From Malus domestica (lineage: Eukaryota; Streptophyta; Magnoliopsida; Rosales; Rosaceae): 64,000 nt of DNA. The notes below the pieces were generated by a model that saw nothing but the letters and a program-made list of their open reading frames with translations, did no database searches and was not told the origin of the DNA. This document shows, piece by piece, positions 22,069 through 33,747 of the stretch. Positions within the stretch are counted from its first letter, which is position 1; every line of letters starts with the position of its first letter. The translations under genes and the position numbers were made by a program. The stretch is taken from contig NC_091668.1 of assembly GCF_042453785.1 (NCBI RefSeq), positions 9,816,001 to 9,880,000 on the forward strand, in the 5' to 3' direction.

Positions 22069-23271
22069 TGTTGGGGACTTTTAGGTTGAGGTGGACTTGG
22101 GCTATGAGAATGTCCTCTTGTCTTCCTTGCTTCAGATTCATACCAAGCCACGGAATATCTCGAAAGAGTTAGTTTGTCTTAGGAAATACCTTGATAACAT
22201 CAACAACTCGAAGATAACATGATTGATCAAGATAATGACTAGCTCAAGTGAAGCGTGGTGTGAAAGCTAGAAGATTATCGGTTTAACATGAGAGAAGGGA
22301 TTTGCATGGTTGCATGAGATTCTTGGCCGGATGATTTGGGCTTTCCTAAGGTGGTAACAAAGCTTCTAATGGCTGAGATCTTTAGTGCAAGGCTATGGAA
22401 ATTACTACGATTGAATGGATGATGATTCTTGAGGATGGACTATGTTTCTGGGCTAGATGGAACTCTCTAGGCTTATTTCCTGGGTGGTTCTCTCCCTTAC
22501 GTTCTACCCTCTCTAAAGGCTTCTCCCCCTCATTTTGCAAGTGAAGGGTTCTCCTCTAGGCTTCAAAGGAATCTCCCTTTGTGGCTTGGTCTTCCCTTTC
22601 TTTTCTCCCTATCTCCTCTACTATTTCTCTTTTGGTGTAATGTAGTTGCATTGTTGAGACCTGCATTCTGCTTCTTCCCAAGGTGTGGCTTTCCCAGGTT
22701 AGCCTTCTGCAGGCGCTACTTCTGGTAGCGCTCGTTGGTTGTCTGTGCAAGTTAGGAAAGGAAAGTCAGTATTAAATGCCTAACTTGCTAGGTTTAGCAT
22801 ACATTTAATGCAGGAATCTAGGTTAGTCCTAACTAAGAGGGTTTGCTTGCTAGGGAAAGTTGTAAACTATGCTAGTTCTCTCTCAATGTTGCTTGCGTGA
22901 AATGCAAAGGGTATGGGCTTGGATCCTTGGGCCCCTAAGCAGCCCAAAGTTTTCTATAACCCCGATCCACGTAAGCCCAATAACCTTACGTAACCATCCA
23001 CACCACAATCTACTTGACAAGCCCCGAATGTGTGACTTGGGCTTAGTATGAATAGTGATGAGCATGAGGAAGCTTGGTGTGATGAATAGGCATGAACATG
23101 GCGTGATTTGTGTAAATATCCGGCTTAATAACCACGACGTGGCATGTTTGTAAATATATTCCTTATCGACCCCGCACCTTGGCATGTGTTTGGGCTTGAA
23201 TGAAGGCTTTGCATGACAATTGGATCTTGAGACTTGGTTGGATTGGTATGTGACATTTTTTAGCCCCAACA
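22069..23271. mobile_element. Possible solo LTR, TGTTGGGG...CCCCAACA
   Basis: The segment begins TGTTGGGG and ends CCCCAACA, the short terminal inverted repeat expected of an LTR. No coding domains or second LTR were seen. Flanks (AGGATA and GGGTTT) do not give a target duplication, so this rests on the termini alone. Confidence 0.35.
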
Positions 23272-23670
23272 GGGTTTTATATAGGAATTTAAAATATTCA
23301 TAAAAAAACTCATCTATGTTTTTTTTATTAAAATTACTTTTAAAAGCAACACAAATGCTACTTTTAAAAACTGTTGTCTGGAGACCAATGCTTTTTAAAT
23401 AAACATGATATTTTAATTTTATCAAACAATTTGTATAGTTTAACTTTAAAGTGAAACAACTTTGAGAGAAAAAAGCAAGACAAACAGGGCCTAAATAAGT
23501 ATTTATTTTGCATTTTTTCAAGCGTTCATGTTGCAATTCTTTAATCGCATTATTGTTATTTTAAATTGTCAATAATTTCTAAATTTTCAATTTTTAGCAG
23601 TTTTGAGGTTCCAAAAACACGCAAAGCGTTTACCAAACTTTAGGGTACATGTCCAACCTTTGTACAATCC

Positions 23671-24278
23671 AACAACAACAACAACAAAGCCTTTTCCCAC
23701 TAAGTGGGGTCGGCTATATGAATCCTAGAACGCCATTGCGCTCGGTTTTGTGTCATGTCCTCCGTTAGATCCAAGTACTCAAGTCTTTTCTTAGGGTCTC
23801 TTCCAAAGTTTTCCTAGGTCTTCCTCTACCCCTTCGGCCCTGAACCTCTGTCCCGTAGTCACATTTTCGAACCGGAGCGTCAGTAGGCCTTCTTTGCACA
23901 TGTCCAAACCACCGGAACCGATTTGCTCTCATATTTCCTTCAATTTTGGCTACTCCTACTTTACCTCGGATAACCTCATTCCCAATCTTATCCTTTCTCG
24001 TGTGCCCATACATCCCACGAAGCATCCTCATCTCCGCTACACCCATGTTGTGTACGTTGATGCTTCACCGCCCAACATTCTGTGCCATACAACATCGCTG
24101 GCCTTATTGCCGTCCTATAAAATTTTCCCTTGAGCTTCAGTGGCCTACGACGGTCACACAACACGCCGGATGCACTCTTACACTTCATCCATCCAGCTTG
24201 TATTCTATGGTTGAGATCTCCATCTAATTCTCCGTTCTCTTGCAAGATAGATCCTAGGTAGCGAAAACGGTCACTTTT
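23671..24278 (-). mobile_element. 5'-truncated RTE-type LINE copy
   Basis: The minus strand encodes the C-terminal part of an RTE-clade reverse transcriptase: [17 protein letters not shown], then ECWAVKHQ, then [20 protein letters not shown]. It is broken by a frame change near 24000. On the plus strand the copy starts (CAA)n at 23671-23687, which is the (TTG)n 3' tail expected of RTE elements. The 5' end stops abruptly near 24278 at the LTR-like sequence TGTGATCTTCGC. The same region is intact at 28253-31411. Confidence 0.88.
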
Positions 24279-24342
24279 TGTGATCTTCGCTAGATTGCTC
24301 CGGTCATTAGTGTGGATAAGTATATAAATGGATAGAGATAGG

Positions 24343-24518
24343 AAAGCAAACACAAGATGTACGTGGTTCACCCAGATTGGCTACGTCCACGGAATAGAGG
24401 AGTTCTCATTAATTGTGAAGGGTTTACACAAAAGCAAACACAAGATGTACGTGGTTCACCCAGATTGGCTACGTCCACGGAATAGAGGAGTTCTCATTAA
24501 TTGTGAAGGGTTTACACA
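24343..24518 (+). repeat. 88-bp perfect or near-perfect tandem duplication
   Basis: GCAAACACAAGATGTACGTG through GTGAAGGGTTTACACAA occurs twice in direct succession, offset 88 bp. The related LTR at 48943 has it only once. Confidence 0.93.
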
Positions 24519-26040
24519 AGTACATAGGTTCAAGCTCTCCTTTAGTGAGTACAAGTGAATGATTTAGTACAAATGACATTAGGAAATATTGTGGGAGAAT
24601 GATCTCGTAGCCACGAAACTTCTAAGTACCGGAGTGTGGTATCGTCTTGACTTGCCTTATCTGTCTCATAGGTAGATGTGGCATCTTCTCTGGAAGTACT
24701 CTTCCTCCATCCAGGGGTGGTATCTGTAACTGGTGGAGATGCACAAGGTAATGTATCAATTTCACTTGAAGCTTACTTGTAGTTTCATGCTTGGTCAAGT
24801 GCGATACAAACCATGTAGTAGGAGTCCCCCAAGTCGCCGAGCTAGGGGATCTGCTGAAAGAGGTGACAGACAAGGTAAGCAATCAGAGCTCCGGCTGATT
24901 GTTCACATTCTCCCTATCTTGCAGGCAGCATGAAGGATAAAGAGAAGAAAAATGAGGAGAGATGATATGGGATACTTTTGCTTTTGAAGAAGTAACTTTC
25001 CACAGGCTTATTCTTGAACTGGGCTGGAGGGTTTTCTGGTTTCCTCCAGAGTATAAGGCCGACTGAAGAATTTGAGGGTCAAAACAAGTCCATCAAATCT
25101 AGAGTACGTTCGACCCTGCTGATATGGGATACTTTTTCTTTTGACAGAATAGTGGATGTATCGGCACGTGTGCTGTTACGCTTGTCTCCACATGCTTCCT
25201 TGTATCCTTCTCACTTGCCTTATCTGTTCCTCAGGCAGATGCGGTATCTTCCCTGGAAGCATAAGATGTTGAAGATGAGTACTCGAGAGCAATGCCAGGT
25301 AAGTAATCAGGTAAGGGGTTCCACGTAGTCAGTTCCTGGCTGGAAGCTTGATTCCAAGTGCTGACTGATTGCTCTCTTTCTCCTTGTCTTGCAGGTAAGA
25401 ACAAGGCCAAAGGAAAAGACAGGGAAAAAGCATGATATGGGATACTCTTGCTTTTAACCCTGATGATATGAGATATTCTTGCTCTAGTATAGCTTGTTTA
25501 CAGAGGTATTATCGAGGGGAAAGAAAGCTGAATATTTCGAAAGGCTTCGTTGGGAGTGCCCTCTCAGATAAGAGAAAGGGTTGAGCATTTTTGCAGGTCT
25601 GCCTGTCCGTTAGGGATGGAGGTCGACATATATAGGAGTCTCCCTAACATCAAGTAATAATGCTATTCCTTTACCCTGCTTGGTTATAGCACGGTAGTGG
25701 GAGCTGCCAGCTTCACATGTTTTAACTCTGTCAGAGCACTTTGAAAAAGTGGTCTGTGGTATCTGGAAAGCTGATGTTGCGTGTGAAGATTACAGATAAG
25801 CTTTATCCAAGGAGATCCAGCTCTTGAAGTTGGGAAAGTGGTGCCTCTTCGATTTTCGAACAAGCAATCCTGTCGGGGATCTGGCTCTCGAGATTCGGAG
25901 AACGATGCCTCTTCGATTTTTTAGAAAGCAATCCTGCTGGGGGTCTGGCTCTCGAGATTCGGAGAGCGGTGTCTCTTCGATTTTTGAGAAAGTAATCATG
26001 TTGGGAGTCTAGCTCTCGAGATTCGGAGGGCGGTGCCTCT

Positions 26041-26625
26041 TCGATTTTGGAGCAAGCAATCTTGTTGGGGGTGTTTTCTCGAATGTGAGTAAAGGTTGGG
26101 CGTGTTTGCTAGTCTACCTTGCCACGAAGCAGAGGTTGACACACAGGGACTTTCCAATTATCCAGCAGTGGTACTATTCCTTTACCCTCTCTTCGATTTT
26201 TGAGAAAGTAATCATGTTGGGAGTCTAGCTCTCGAGATTCGGAGGGCGGTGCCTCTTCGATTTTGGAGCAACCAATCTTGTTGGGAGTGTTTTCTCGAAT
26301 GTGAGTAAAGGTTGGGCATGTTTGCTAGTCTACCTTGCCACGAAGCACAAAGGTTGACACACAAGGACTTTCCAATTATCCAGCAGTGGTACTGTTCCTT
26401 TACCCTCTCTTTGATTTTTGAGAAAGTAATCATGTTGGGAGTCTGGCTCTCGAGATTCGGAGGGCGGTGCCTCTTCGATTTTGGAGCAAGCAATCTTGTT
26501 GGGAGTGTTTTCTCGAATGTGAGTACAGGTTGGGCATGTTTGCTAGTCTACCTTGCCACGAAGCACAGAGGTTGACACACCGGGACTTTCCAATTATCCA
26601 GCAGTGGTACTGTTCCTTTACCCTT
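26041..26625 (+). repeat. Tandem array, unit about 217 bp, 2.7 copies
   Basis: TCGATTTTGGAGCAA starts units at 26041, 26257 and 26475. Each contains GGACTTTCCAATTATCCAGC. Shorter relatives (CTCTCGAGATTCGGAG) extend back to about 25880. Confidence 0.92.
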
Positions 26626-26942
26626 GTGGGTAATAATATGGTAGCTAGACCTTCAAAATTTATGTGTTTAAACTTTGTTAGTGTTGTTTCTTTGCAATTC
26701 TTTTACCCTTCTTGGTCAGAGCGATGTAGTGGGAGCTGCAAGCTTCACGTGTCTCAACTTTGTCAGAGAACTTTGGCAAAGTTATCTGTGGTACCCATGA
26801 GCTACTGTTGCGTGTGGGAAGTGGGTGATTGAACAGTGCGATTCATGTGCTTTCTACTTCGTCAGAAATCTTCGACAGAATGCCCATAATTTCCGCAAAG
26901 CTGAGTGTGCATGTGACAGGTGCTGACAAGGCTGGGAAAGTA

Positions 26943-27180
26943 GGTGCCTCTTCGATTTCTGAGATCGGCCCTCGTGGTCTCTGAGCAGCCCAGCTTTTGA
27001 GAAAGCAAGCCTCTTCGATTTCTGAGATCGGCCTTCGTGGTCTTTGAGCAGCCCAGCTTTTGAGAAAGCAAACGCCTCTTCGATTTCTGAGATCGACCCT
27101 CGTGGTCTCTGAGCAGCCCAGCTTTTGAGAAAGCAAACGGCTCTTCGATTTCTGAGCAAGCGCCTCTTCGATTTCTGAAG
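26943..27180 (+). repeat. Tandem array, unit about 64 bp
   Basis: Units of the form CCTCTTCGATTTCTGAGATCGG...CAGCCCAGCTTTTGAGAAAGC recur at about 26948, 27011 and 27076, then shorter pieces. Confidence 0.9.
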
Positions 27181-27317
27181 CTTCGGCGAGTGCAGATTTT
27201 TATAGGGGCTGACATTAAGTTCCAAAGCACACTTGAATATCCACCAGTAGAAGCTCCATTCTTGCACTTCTAAGATCTTGATTTGTCCGACCTCTTCTCT
27301 CTTCAACACCTTTGAAA

Positions 27318-27992
27318 ATGTCTGGCCCCTCCGACCGTCGTTTTGACTTGAACCTTGTTGAAGAGGCAGCCCCGCCTTCTCCAGACAACATATGGCGCCC
27401 ATCCTTCGTCTCCCCTACTGGTCCTCTTACCGTTGGGGATTCCGTGATGAAGAATGATATGACCGCTGCGGTAGTGGCCAGGAACCTTCTTACTCCCAAA
27501 GATAACAGACTACTTTCCAAACGGTCTGATGAGTTGGCTGTTAAGGATTCTCTGGCTCTCAGTGTTCAATGTGCAGGTTCTGTGTCTAATATGGCCCAAC
27601 GCCTATTTGCTCGAACCCGCCAAGTTGAATCACTGGCGGCTGAAGTGATGAGTCTCAAACAGGAGATTAGAGGGCTCAAGCATGAGAATAAACAGTTGCA
27701 CCGGCTCGCACATGACTATGCTACAAACATGAAGAGGAAGCTTGACCAGATGAAAGAATCTGATGGTCAGGTTTTACTTGATCATCAGAGATTTGTGGGT
27801 TTGTTCCAAAGGCATTTATTGCCTTCGTCTTCTGGGGCTGTACCGCGTAATGAAGCTCCAAATGATCAACCTCTGATGCCTCCTCCTTCTAGGGTTTTGT
27901 CCAGTACTGAGGCTCCGAATGATCCCCCTCCGGTGCCTTCTCTTTCTGGGGCTCTACCGACTGCTGAGACTTCTCCTAAGCAACCTTTGTGA
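27318..27992 (+). CDS. 224-residue coiled-coil protein encoded in the non-autonomous element
   Basis: Function unknown. The true ATG is at 27318 (MSGPSDRRFDLNLVEE); the frame is uninterrupted to TGA. Residues about 1-60 are polar with FDLNLVEEAAPPSPD, which resembles a short EAR-like DLNL motif. Residues about 95-150 (RTRQVESLAAEVMSLKQE, then LKHENKQLHRLAHDY) form a heptad-patterned coiled coil. The C-terminal third is Pro/Ser-rich with two repeats of EAPND near LSSTEAPNDPPP. No gag zinc knuckle or enzyme motif is visible. An intact ORF in an otherwise repeat-filled element suggests selection or recent origin. I believe related proteins are common in rosaceous repeats, but that is memory, not a search. 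Confidence 0.6.
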   Translation: MSGPSDRRFDLNLVEEAAPPSPDNIWRPSFVSPTGPLTVGDSVMKNDMTAAVVARNLLTPKDNRLLSKRSDELAVKDSLALSVQCAGSVSNMAQRLFARTRQVESLAAEVMSLKQEIRGLKHENKQLHRLAHDYATNMKRKLDQMKESDGQVLLDHQRFVGLFQRHLLPSSSGAVPRNEAPNDQPLMPPPSRVLSSTEAPNDPPPVPSLSGALPTAETSPKQPL

Positions 27993-28252
27993 AGGCTCCC
28001 TCTTGTTTGTTTAATTTGACTCCAGTATATGTACATATTTGTAACTTATCGGGGATATCAATAAATAAGCTTTCCTTCATTTCAACGTATTGTGTTAAAT
28101 ACACCAAAGCCTTCTTCGCTAAGTTCTTTGAATTTTCTTTTGTTGAAGCTTGTATGTTGAAGCTTTGTGAGTGGAGCATATAGGTTGAGGTAGTGTTCCC
28201 TTAATTTCCCGAATGAGGAAAACTTCTCGGTTGGAGACTTGGAAAATCCAAG

Positions 28253-31200
28253 TCACTGAGTGGGATCGGCTATATGAATCTTAGAACACCATTGTGTTCT
28301 GTCCTGTGTCATGTCCTCCGTTAGATCCAAGTACTCTAAGTCTTTTCTTAGGGTCTCTTCCAAAGTTTTCCTAGGTCTTCCTCTGCCCCTTCGGCCCTGA
28401 ACCTCTGTCCCATAGTCGCATCTTCTAATCGGAGCGTCAGTAGGCCTTCTTTGCACATGTCCAAACCATCGTAACCGATTTTCTCTCATCTTTCCTTCAA
28501 TTTCGGCTACTCCTACTTTACCCCGGATATCCTCATTCCTAATCTTATCCTTTCTCGTGTGCCCACACATCCAACGAAGCATCCTCATCTCCACTACACC
28601 CATTTTGTGTACGTGTTGATGCTTCACCGCCCAACATTCTGTGCCATACAGCATCGCCGGCCTTATTGCCGTCCTATAAAATTTTCCCTTGAGCTTCAGT
28701 GGCATACGGCGGTCACACAACACGCCGGATGCACTCTTCCACTTCATCCATCCAGCTTGTATTCTATGGTTGAGATCTCCATCTAATTCTCCGTTCTTTT
28801 GCAAGATAGATCCTAGGTAACGAAAACGGTCGCTCTTTGGTTTTTCTTGATCTCCGATCCTCACCCCTAACTCGTTTTGGCCTCCATTTGCACTGAACTT
28901 GCACTCCATATATTCTGTCTTTGATCGGCTTAGGCGAAGACCTTTAGATTCCAACACTTCTCTCCAAAGGTTAAGCTTTGCATTTACCCCTTCCTGAGTT
29001 TCATCTATCAACACTATATCGTCTGCGAAAAGCATACACCAAGGAATATCACCTTGAATATGTCCTGTTAACTCATCCATTACCAACGCAAAAAGGTAAG
29101 GACTTAAGGATGAGCCTTGATGTAATCCTACAGTTATGGGAAAGCTTTCGGTTTGTCCTTCATGAGTTCTTACGACAGTCTTTGCTCCTTCATACATATC
29201 CTGTATAGCTTGGATATATGCTACTCGTACTCCTTTCTTCTCTAAGATCCTCCAAAGAATGTCTCTTGGGACCCTATCATACGCTTTTTCCAAATCTATA
29301 AAGACCATGTGTAAATCCTTTTTCCCATCTCTATATCTTTCCATCAATCTTCGTAAGAGATAGATTGCCTCCATGGTTGAGCGCCCTGGCATGAACCCGA
29401 ATTGGTTGTCCGAAACCCGTGTCTCTTGCCTCAATCTATGCTCAATGACTCTCTCCCAGAGCTTCATTGTATGACTCATTAGCTTAATACCCCTATAGTT
29501 CATGCAATTTTGTACATCGCCCTTATTCTTGTAGATAGGCACCAAAGTGCTCTTTCGCCACTCATTCGGCATCTTCTTCGTTTTCAAAATCCTATTGAAA
29601 AGGTTAGTGAGCCATGTTATACCTGTCTCTCCCAAAACTTTCCACACTTCGATTGGTATATCGTCTGGGCCTACTGCTTTTCTATGCTTCATCTTCTTCA
29701 AAGCTACACCCACTTCTTCCTTTCGGATTCTACGATAAAAAGAGTAGTTTCTACACTCTTCTGAGTTACTCAACTCCCCTAAAGAAGCACTCCTTTCATG
29801 TCCTTCATTGAAAAGATTATGAAAATAACATTTCCATCTGTCTTTAACCGCGTTCTCTGTAGCAAGAACCTTTCCATCCTCATCCTTGATGCACCTCACT
29901 TGGTTTAGGTCCCTTGTCTTCTTGTCCCTTGCTCTAGCTAGTTTATAGATATCCAACTCTCCTTCTTTGGTATCTAGTCGCTTATACATATCGTCATAAG
30001 CCGCTAACTTAGCTTCTCTCACAGCTTTCTTCGCCTCTTGCTTCGCTTTTCTATACCTTTCACCATTTTCATCGGTCCTATCCTTGTATAAGGCTTTACA
30101 ACATTCCTTCTTAGCCTTCACCTTTGCTTGTACCTCCTCATTCCACCACCAAGATTCCTTTTGGTGTGGGGCAAAGCCCTTGGACTCTCCTAATACCTCT
30201 TTTGCTACTTTTCGGATACAACTAGCCATGGAATCCCACATTTGGTTAGCTTCCCCCTCTCTATCCCACACACACTGGGTGATTACTTTCTCTTTGAAAA
30301 TGGCTTGTTTTTCTTCTTTTAGATTCCACCATCTAATCCTTGGGCACTTCCAAGTCTTGTTCTTTTTTCTCACTCTTTTGATATGTACATCCATCACCAA
30401 CAAGCGATGTTGATTAGCCACGCTCTCTCCTGGTATAACTTTGCAATCCTTACAAGTTATACGATCCCCTTTCCTCATTAGAAGAAAATCTATTTGTGTT
30501 TTTGACGACCCACTCTTGTAGGTGATCACATGTTCTTCTCTCTTCTTAAAGAAGGTGTTGGCTAAGAAGAGATCATATGCCATTGCAAAATCCAAGATAG
30601 CTTCCCCATCCTCGTTTCTCTCCCCAAAACCATGGCCACCATGAAAACCTCCATAGTTGCCTGTCTCCCTGCCCACGTGTCCATTTAAATCTCCTCCTAT
30701 AAATAACTTCTCCGTCTGAGCAATTCCTTGCACCAAGTCTCCAAGGTCTTCCCAAAATTTCTCCTTCGAACTCGTATCCAACCCTACTTGAGGTGCGTAC
30801 GCACTAATCACATTGATAAGTTCTTGTCCTATTACAATCTTGATTGCCATGATTCTATCTCCTACCCTCTTGACATCTACAACATCTTGTGTCAAGGTCT
30901 TGTCCACGATGATGCCAACACCGTTTCTCGTTCTATTTGTGCCCGAATACCATAGTTTAAACCCTGAGTTTTCTAGATCCTTTGCCTTACTACCAACCCA
31001 CTTAGTTTCTTGTAGGCACATAATATTTATCCTTCTCCTCACCATAACTTCTACTACTTCCATAGATTTTCCCGTCAAGGTTCCTATATTCCACGTTCCT
31101 AAACGCATTTTGCTCTCTTGAACTCTACCCTTCTGTCCTAGCTTCTTCACCCTTCCCCGTCTAATAGGATCAAAGTACTTCTTTTGTGTGTCCCGTGTAA

Positions 31201-31411
31201 AGTTGATAGGAGCATATGCTCCCAAACAACTTTGAGTGGAGTCGTTCGAAAAGAAGTTTCTATAGCCCCCTTGCTCATTTAACACTGCATCCGGGTGCCG
31301 ATGGAGATACAGCGACCCTTGCTCACTTATCACTGTGCTCAGGCCACACAGCGCGCCACTTACGGGTGACGCCCTAGCTTTAGCGCGATTTCGTTCTGGA
31401 TTCATTTTCAT
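28253..31411 (-). CDS. RTE-type LINE polyprotein, uninterrupted 1052 residues (endonuclease + reverse transcriptase)
   Basis: Non-LTR retrotransposon protein that nicks target DNA and copies its RNA in place. The ORF runs from the ATG at 31411 to TGA at 28253-28255 without a stop. An apurinic-type endonuclease domain begins at residue 102 ([15 protein letters not shown]) and includes GGDLNGHVG near residue 240. The reverse transcriptase lies at about residues 560-840, with [24 protein letters not shown] and the catalytic FADDIVLID near 797. The C-terminal [14 protein letters not shown] is typical of the RTE clade. Coding capacity is full, but the usual 3' sequence and (TTG)n tail, present in the 23671 copy, are missing. 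The stop codon lies in the junction with the neighbouring element, so mobility is doubtful. Confidence 0.93.
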   Translation of the reverse strand: MKMNPERNRAKARASPVSGALCGLSTVISEQGSLYLHRHPDAVLNEQGGYRNFFSNDSTQSCLGAYAPINFTRDTQKKYFDPIRRGRVKKLGQKGRVQESKMRLGTWNIGTLTGKSMEVVEVMVRRRINIMCLQETKWVGSKAKDLENSGFKLWYSGTNRTRNGVGIIVDKTLTQDVVDVKRVGDRIMAIKIVIGQELINVISAYAPQVGLDTSSKEKFWEDLGDLVQGIAQTEKLFIGGDLNGHVGRETGNYGGFHGGHGFGERNEDGEAILDFAMAYDLFLANTFFKKREEHVITYKSGSSKTQIDFLLMRKGDRITCKDCKVIPGESVANQHRLLVMDVHIKRVRKKNKTWKCPRIRWWNLKEEKQAIFKEKVITQCVWDREGEANQMWDSMASCIRKVAKEVLGESKGFAPHQKESWWWNEEVQAKVKAKKECCKALYKDRTDENGERYRKAKQEAKKAVREAKLAAYDDMYKRLDTKEGELDIYKLARARDKKTRDLNQVRCIKDEDGKVLATENAVKDRWKCYFHNLFNEGHERSASLGELSNSEECRNYSFYRRIRKEEVGVALKKMKHRKAVGPDDIPIEVWKVLGETGITWLTNLFNRILKTKKMPNEWRKSTLVPIYKNKGDVQNCMNYRGIKLMSHTMKLWERVIEHRLRQETRVSDNQFGFMPGRSTMEAIYLLRRLMERYRDGKKDLHMVFIDLEKAYDRVPRDILWRILEKKGVRVAYIQAIQDMYEGAKTVVRTHEGQTESFPITVGLHQGSSLSPYLFALVMDELTGHIQGDIPWCMLFADDIVLIDETQEGVNAKLNLWREVLESKGLRLSRSKTEYMECKFSANGGQNELGVRIGDQEKPKSDRFRYLGSILQKNGELDGDLNHRIQAGWMKWKSASGVLCDRRMPLKLKGKFYRTAIRPAMLYGTECWAVKHQHVHKMGVVEMRMLRWMCGHTRKDKIRNEDIRGKVGVAEIEGKMRENRLRWFGHVQRRPTDAPIRRCDYGTEVQGRRGRGRPRKTLEETLRKDLEYLDLTEDMTQDRTQWCSKIHIADPTQ

Positions 31412-33319
31412 AAGGATTCGACGTGATCATCACATCGATGCCAACTTTTGTATAATGTATTAGCAATGGTGGGATGATCAACTATACATACTTTATACAT
31501 AAAACTGGATGAAAAAACGAGAGTCGACAAGAATATGTCAATTATGTGAAACAATGTGCCCATGCCATGCAATGCATGCGGCCGGCTTCCAATGCGGTTG
31601 AGAATTGGATTTGATTTATTGTTCCTTTTGTTTTGCCTACCAAAATACAAGTGTTATATACGTTGACTTTTGTTTTTAATTATTTTTAGAACCATGAAAT
31701 AACGGATATAAATAAGTACATTAATCAACATTTAAGTAATAATTTAATCATTAATTTCCATGCTATTTAGCTTACAAAATTTTGGCTACACTTTTAGTTT
31801 CTCTAGCATTACCTATATTATATAGTGAAAGGAACTTCATAGAGAACGAACTAAATGTGCTATATTATATGGATAATATTATTCACACACTCATTTCTAC
31901 CTCTCACACACCCCTTATTAATCTTTTGTCATTTATCTTCTTCAATTTATTTGATTCGGCAGTCGAAAATTAAAAAAGGTGTATGAGAAATAAAAATAGG
32001 TGTGTGATAATACAATCCTATATATGAGAGTTTTAGAGTCAGATTTAGATTTTGGTGAGAGTACGACGTCCATGTTATAAAGGTATTTACATCATAATTC
32101 ATAATTGTCTCTAATTAGCTGCAGCAAATCCGAGTCATAAACTAATATGTTTCTTAATTTTCCACAAATTAACTCAATAATGATCTTGTATTATGAAAAG
32201 AAAAAAAAAAGAACAAACTATATATGCACACAATATTCTTCAATGTGTCAAATGATAAACTTTTTAAGTCTAACATGGTCCATCATTAATATTATCGATA
32301 TTGTTCCAACTTAACTATATATTGTTACGTGTTGGGTTTTATCACAAAAGACATCGGTCTTATTAGGAGTGGAAAATCTCATATATTAATTGTATATTAT
32401 TTTGTTCTTTACTCGATGCGGAATCCTATTCTCCAATATGCCCCCTCACAAGTGGCCTCACATGACATCACAAGGGAAACCAATTCCCTCACGGGAACTG
32501 GTCAAATTCATTATTGAATGATACACGAATTAATGGTAAATAATGAATTCCCTGGAGTTGAAGTGCAAAGGTATGCGGTCCCAACTCTTAATCTCAGGGG
32601 AGGTGAATTAAGTTTATTCAAAGGTGGCCACTTAAAATATGTTCGATGTTCAGTTGTCAGCATGATTGGAGTATCCAAATACAAGGAAGATTTAACAGGA
32701 AATGAATAGTTAAGCATAATACTATAAGCAAATTCTAAAAGTTCGGAAATCTAGACGTGACTCAAATAATTGCATGGTAAGTTTGTTCATAAAACTTGAA
32801 AGGAAACATTTCTATTAGATGTTAGAACAACATCAGTAGACAATTTATACAGCAAAAAGAAAAGACCATGAGTATTCATGTCATATAAAAACACTGCAAG
32901 GCCCAATTACAATCTTTTCCAACGTGCATAACAACTACTCAGAGTGAGCTAGACACGAGGCAGGTGGTGCAGAAGAAAGATAACCAAAAATATCCTCTTT
33001 ATCTTCACAAAAAAAGAAAAAAAAAATGTCATCTTTATCGACTACTCTAAGTCTGTTAAGCAAACTCAATGTAGTTATATCAAACTCCGTAATGCGGTTT
33101 TTGTAAAGATTAAGAAATTTAAATTATACGAAAGCTTTAGTTACTTAAGTTCCTATATGGGGGAAAAAAAAAACTTTACATAATTCAGCAAAAACAGCTA
33201 TATATAATGCTTCAGCCTTACGAAAATTTTAAAAAAGTTTCTGAGCACTCAGTGTAGCTAATTTAAGATTTTGATAACAAAATATATCAATTGGTTATAG
33301 CATGCCTTTCCCTTGTGAA
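31412..33319. other. Intergenic AT-rich stretch
   Basis: No gene recognised. A MITE-like palindrome lies at 31869-32019; short ORFs elsewhere look random. Confidence 0.6.
31869..32019. mobile_element. MITE related to the 9038 element
   Basis: Left arm ATTCACACACTCATTTCTAC and right arm with AAATAAAAATAGGTGTGTGA are inverted relatives. Both resemble the arms of the 148-bp element at 9038-9185 but are more diverged. Confidence 0.6.
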
Positions 33320-33747
33320 TTGGGGTGGTTCCCCAGCTCTACCTCAGCCAAAACTGTTAGGTGCAAAAGCATCTGAGCTGCTAAGAGAAGAGGGAAACCC
33401 TTTAGAGGCTGCCCTAGTTGCGAATTTGGCACAAGCAGGCACCGCTATTGTCAAGGAAATGCATTGGAGTGGGTAAAAAATAACTTAAGAAGAATGCTTC
33501 ATGCTGTAGATCGTGTTGGGGACTTGGACAAGACTATAAAGTACGTGTCTATTTAGTAAAAGAAATATTGCTTCCATAATGCGTAGTTCGCAGAGGTAGC
33601 TAAGTATTCTTTCGGTATGCTGATTCTACACTGAATGTTTGGGGATGAAGCTGTTAAGAAAACGTGACATACCTGAGGAGCGATTTTTAAATGCTTTTCT
33701 AGGATATGGGACAGAAGAATCCAATTTTGTGGTTGAACTTACATACT
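33320..33747 (+). pseudogene. Glyoxalase I (lactoylglutathione lyase) fragment
   Basis: Glyoxalase I converts the methylglyoxal-glutathione adduct to S-lactoylglutathione. Part A (to 33540) reads LPQPKLLGAKASELL and, after a one-base deletion near 33457, LEWVKNNLRRMLHAVDRVGD. Part B (33623-33747) reads FYTECLGMKLLRKRDIPEER, then GYGTEESNFVVELTY and a GT donor. The acceptor before part B is CTG, not CAG, so splicing is also damaged. The rest of the enzyme is absent downstream. The N-terminal extension resembles the plastid-type isoform. Truncation, frameshift and a lost splice site make this a pseudogene. Confidence 0.8.

Larger units (their letters stand above)
24279..28250 (+). mobile_element. 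Large repeat-rich non-autonomous element (LARD-like) with one intact ORF
   Basis: It starts with an LTR-like region (TGTGATCTTCGCTAGATTGC) that is also present at 48943-49405. It continues with modular repeats, including GATATGGGATACT at about 24966, 25119 and 25433, and two GTAAG...TTGCAG intron-like modules near 24873-24924 and 25300-25395. Tandem arrays (26041-26625, 26943-27180) follow, then a coiled-coil ORF (27318-27992). No reverse transcriptase or integrase is present. I could not find a matching 3' LTR before the LINE at 28253, so the right boundary is provisional. Confidence 0.6.

Noticed and set aside
22883..23536. 217-residue minus-strand ORF
   Set aside because: Composition and motifs look random (Lys/Phe/Asn-rich stretches); it overlaps a probable repeat and lacks splice or promoter context.
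28559..31121. Plus-strand ORFs of 60-109 residues
   Set aside because: They are antisense shadows of the RTE polyprotein frame.
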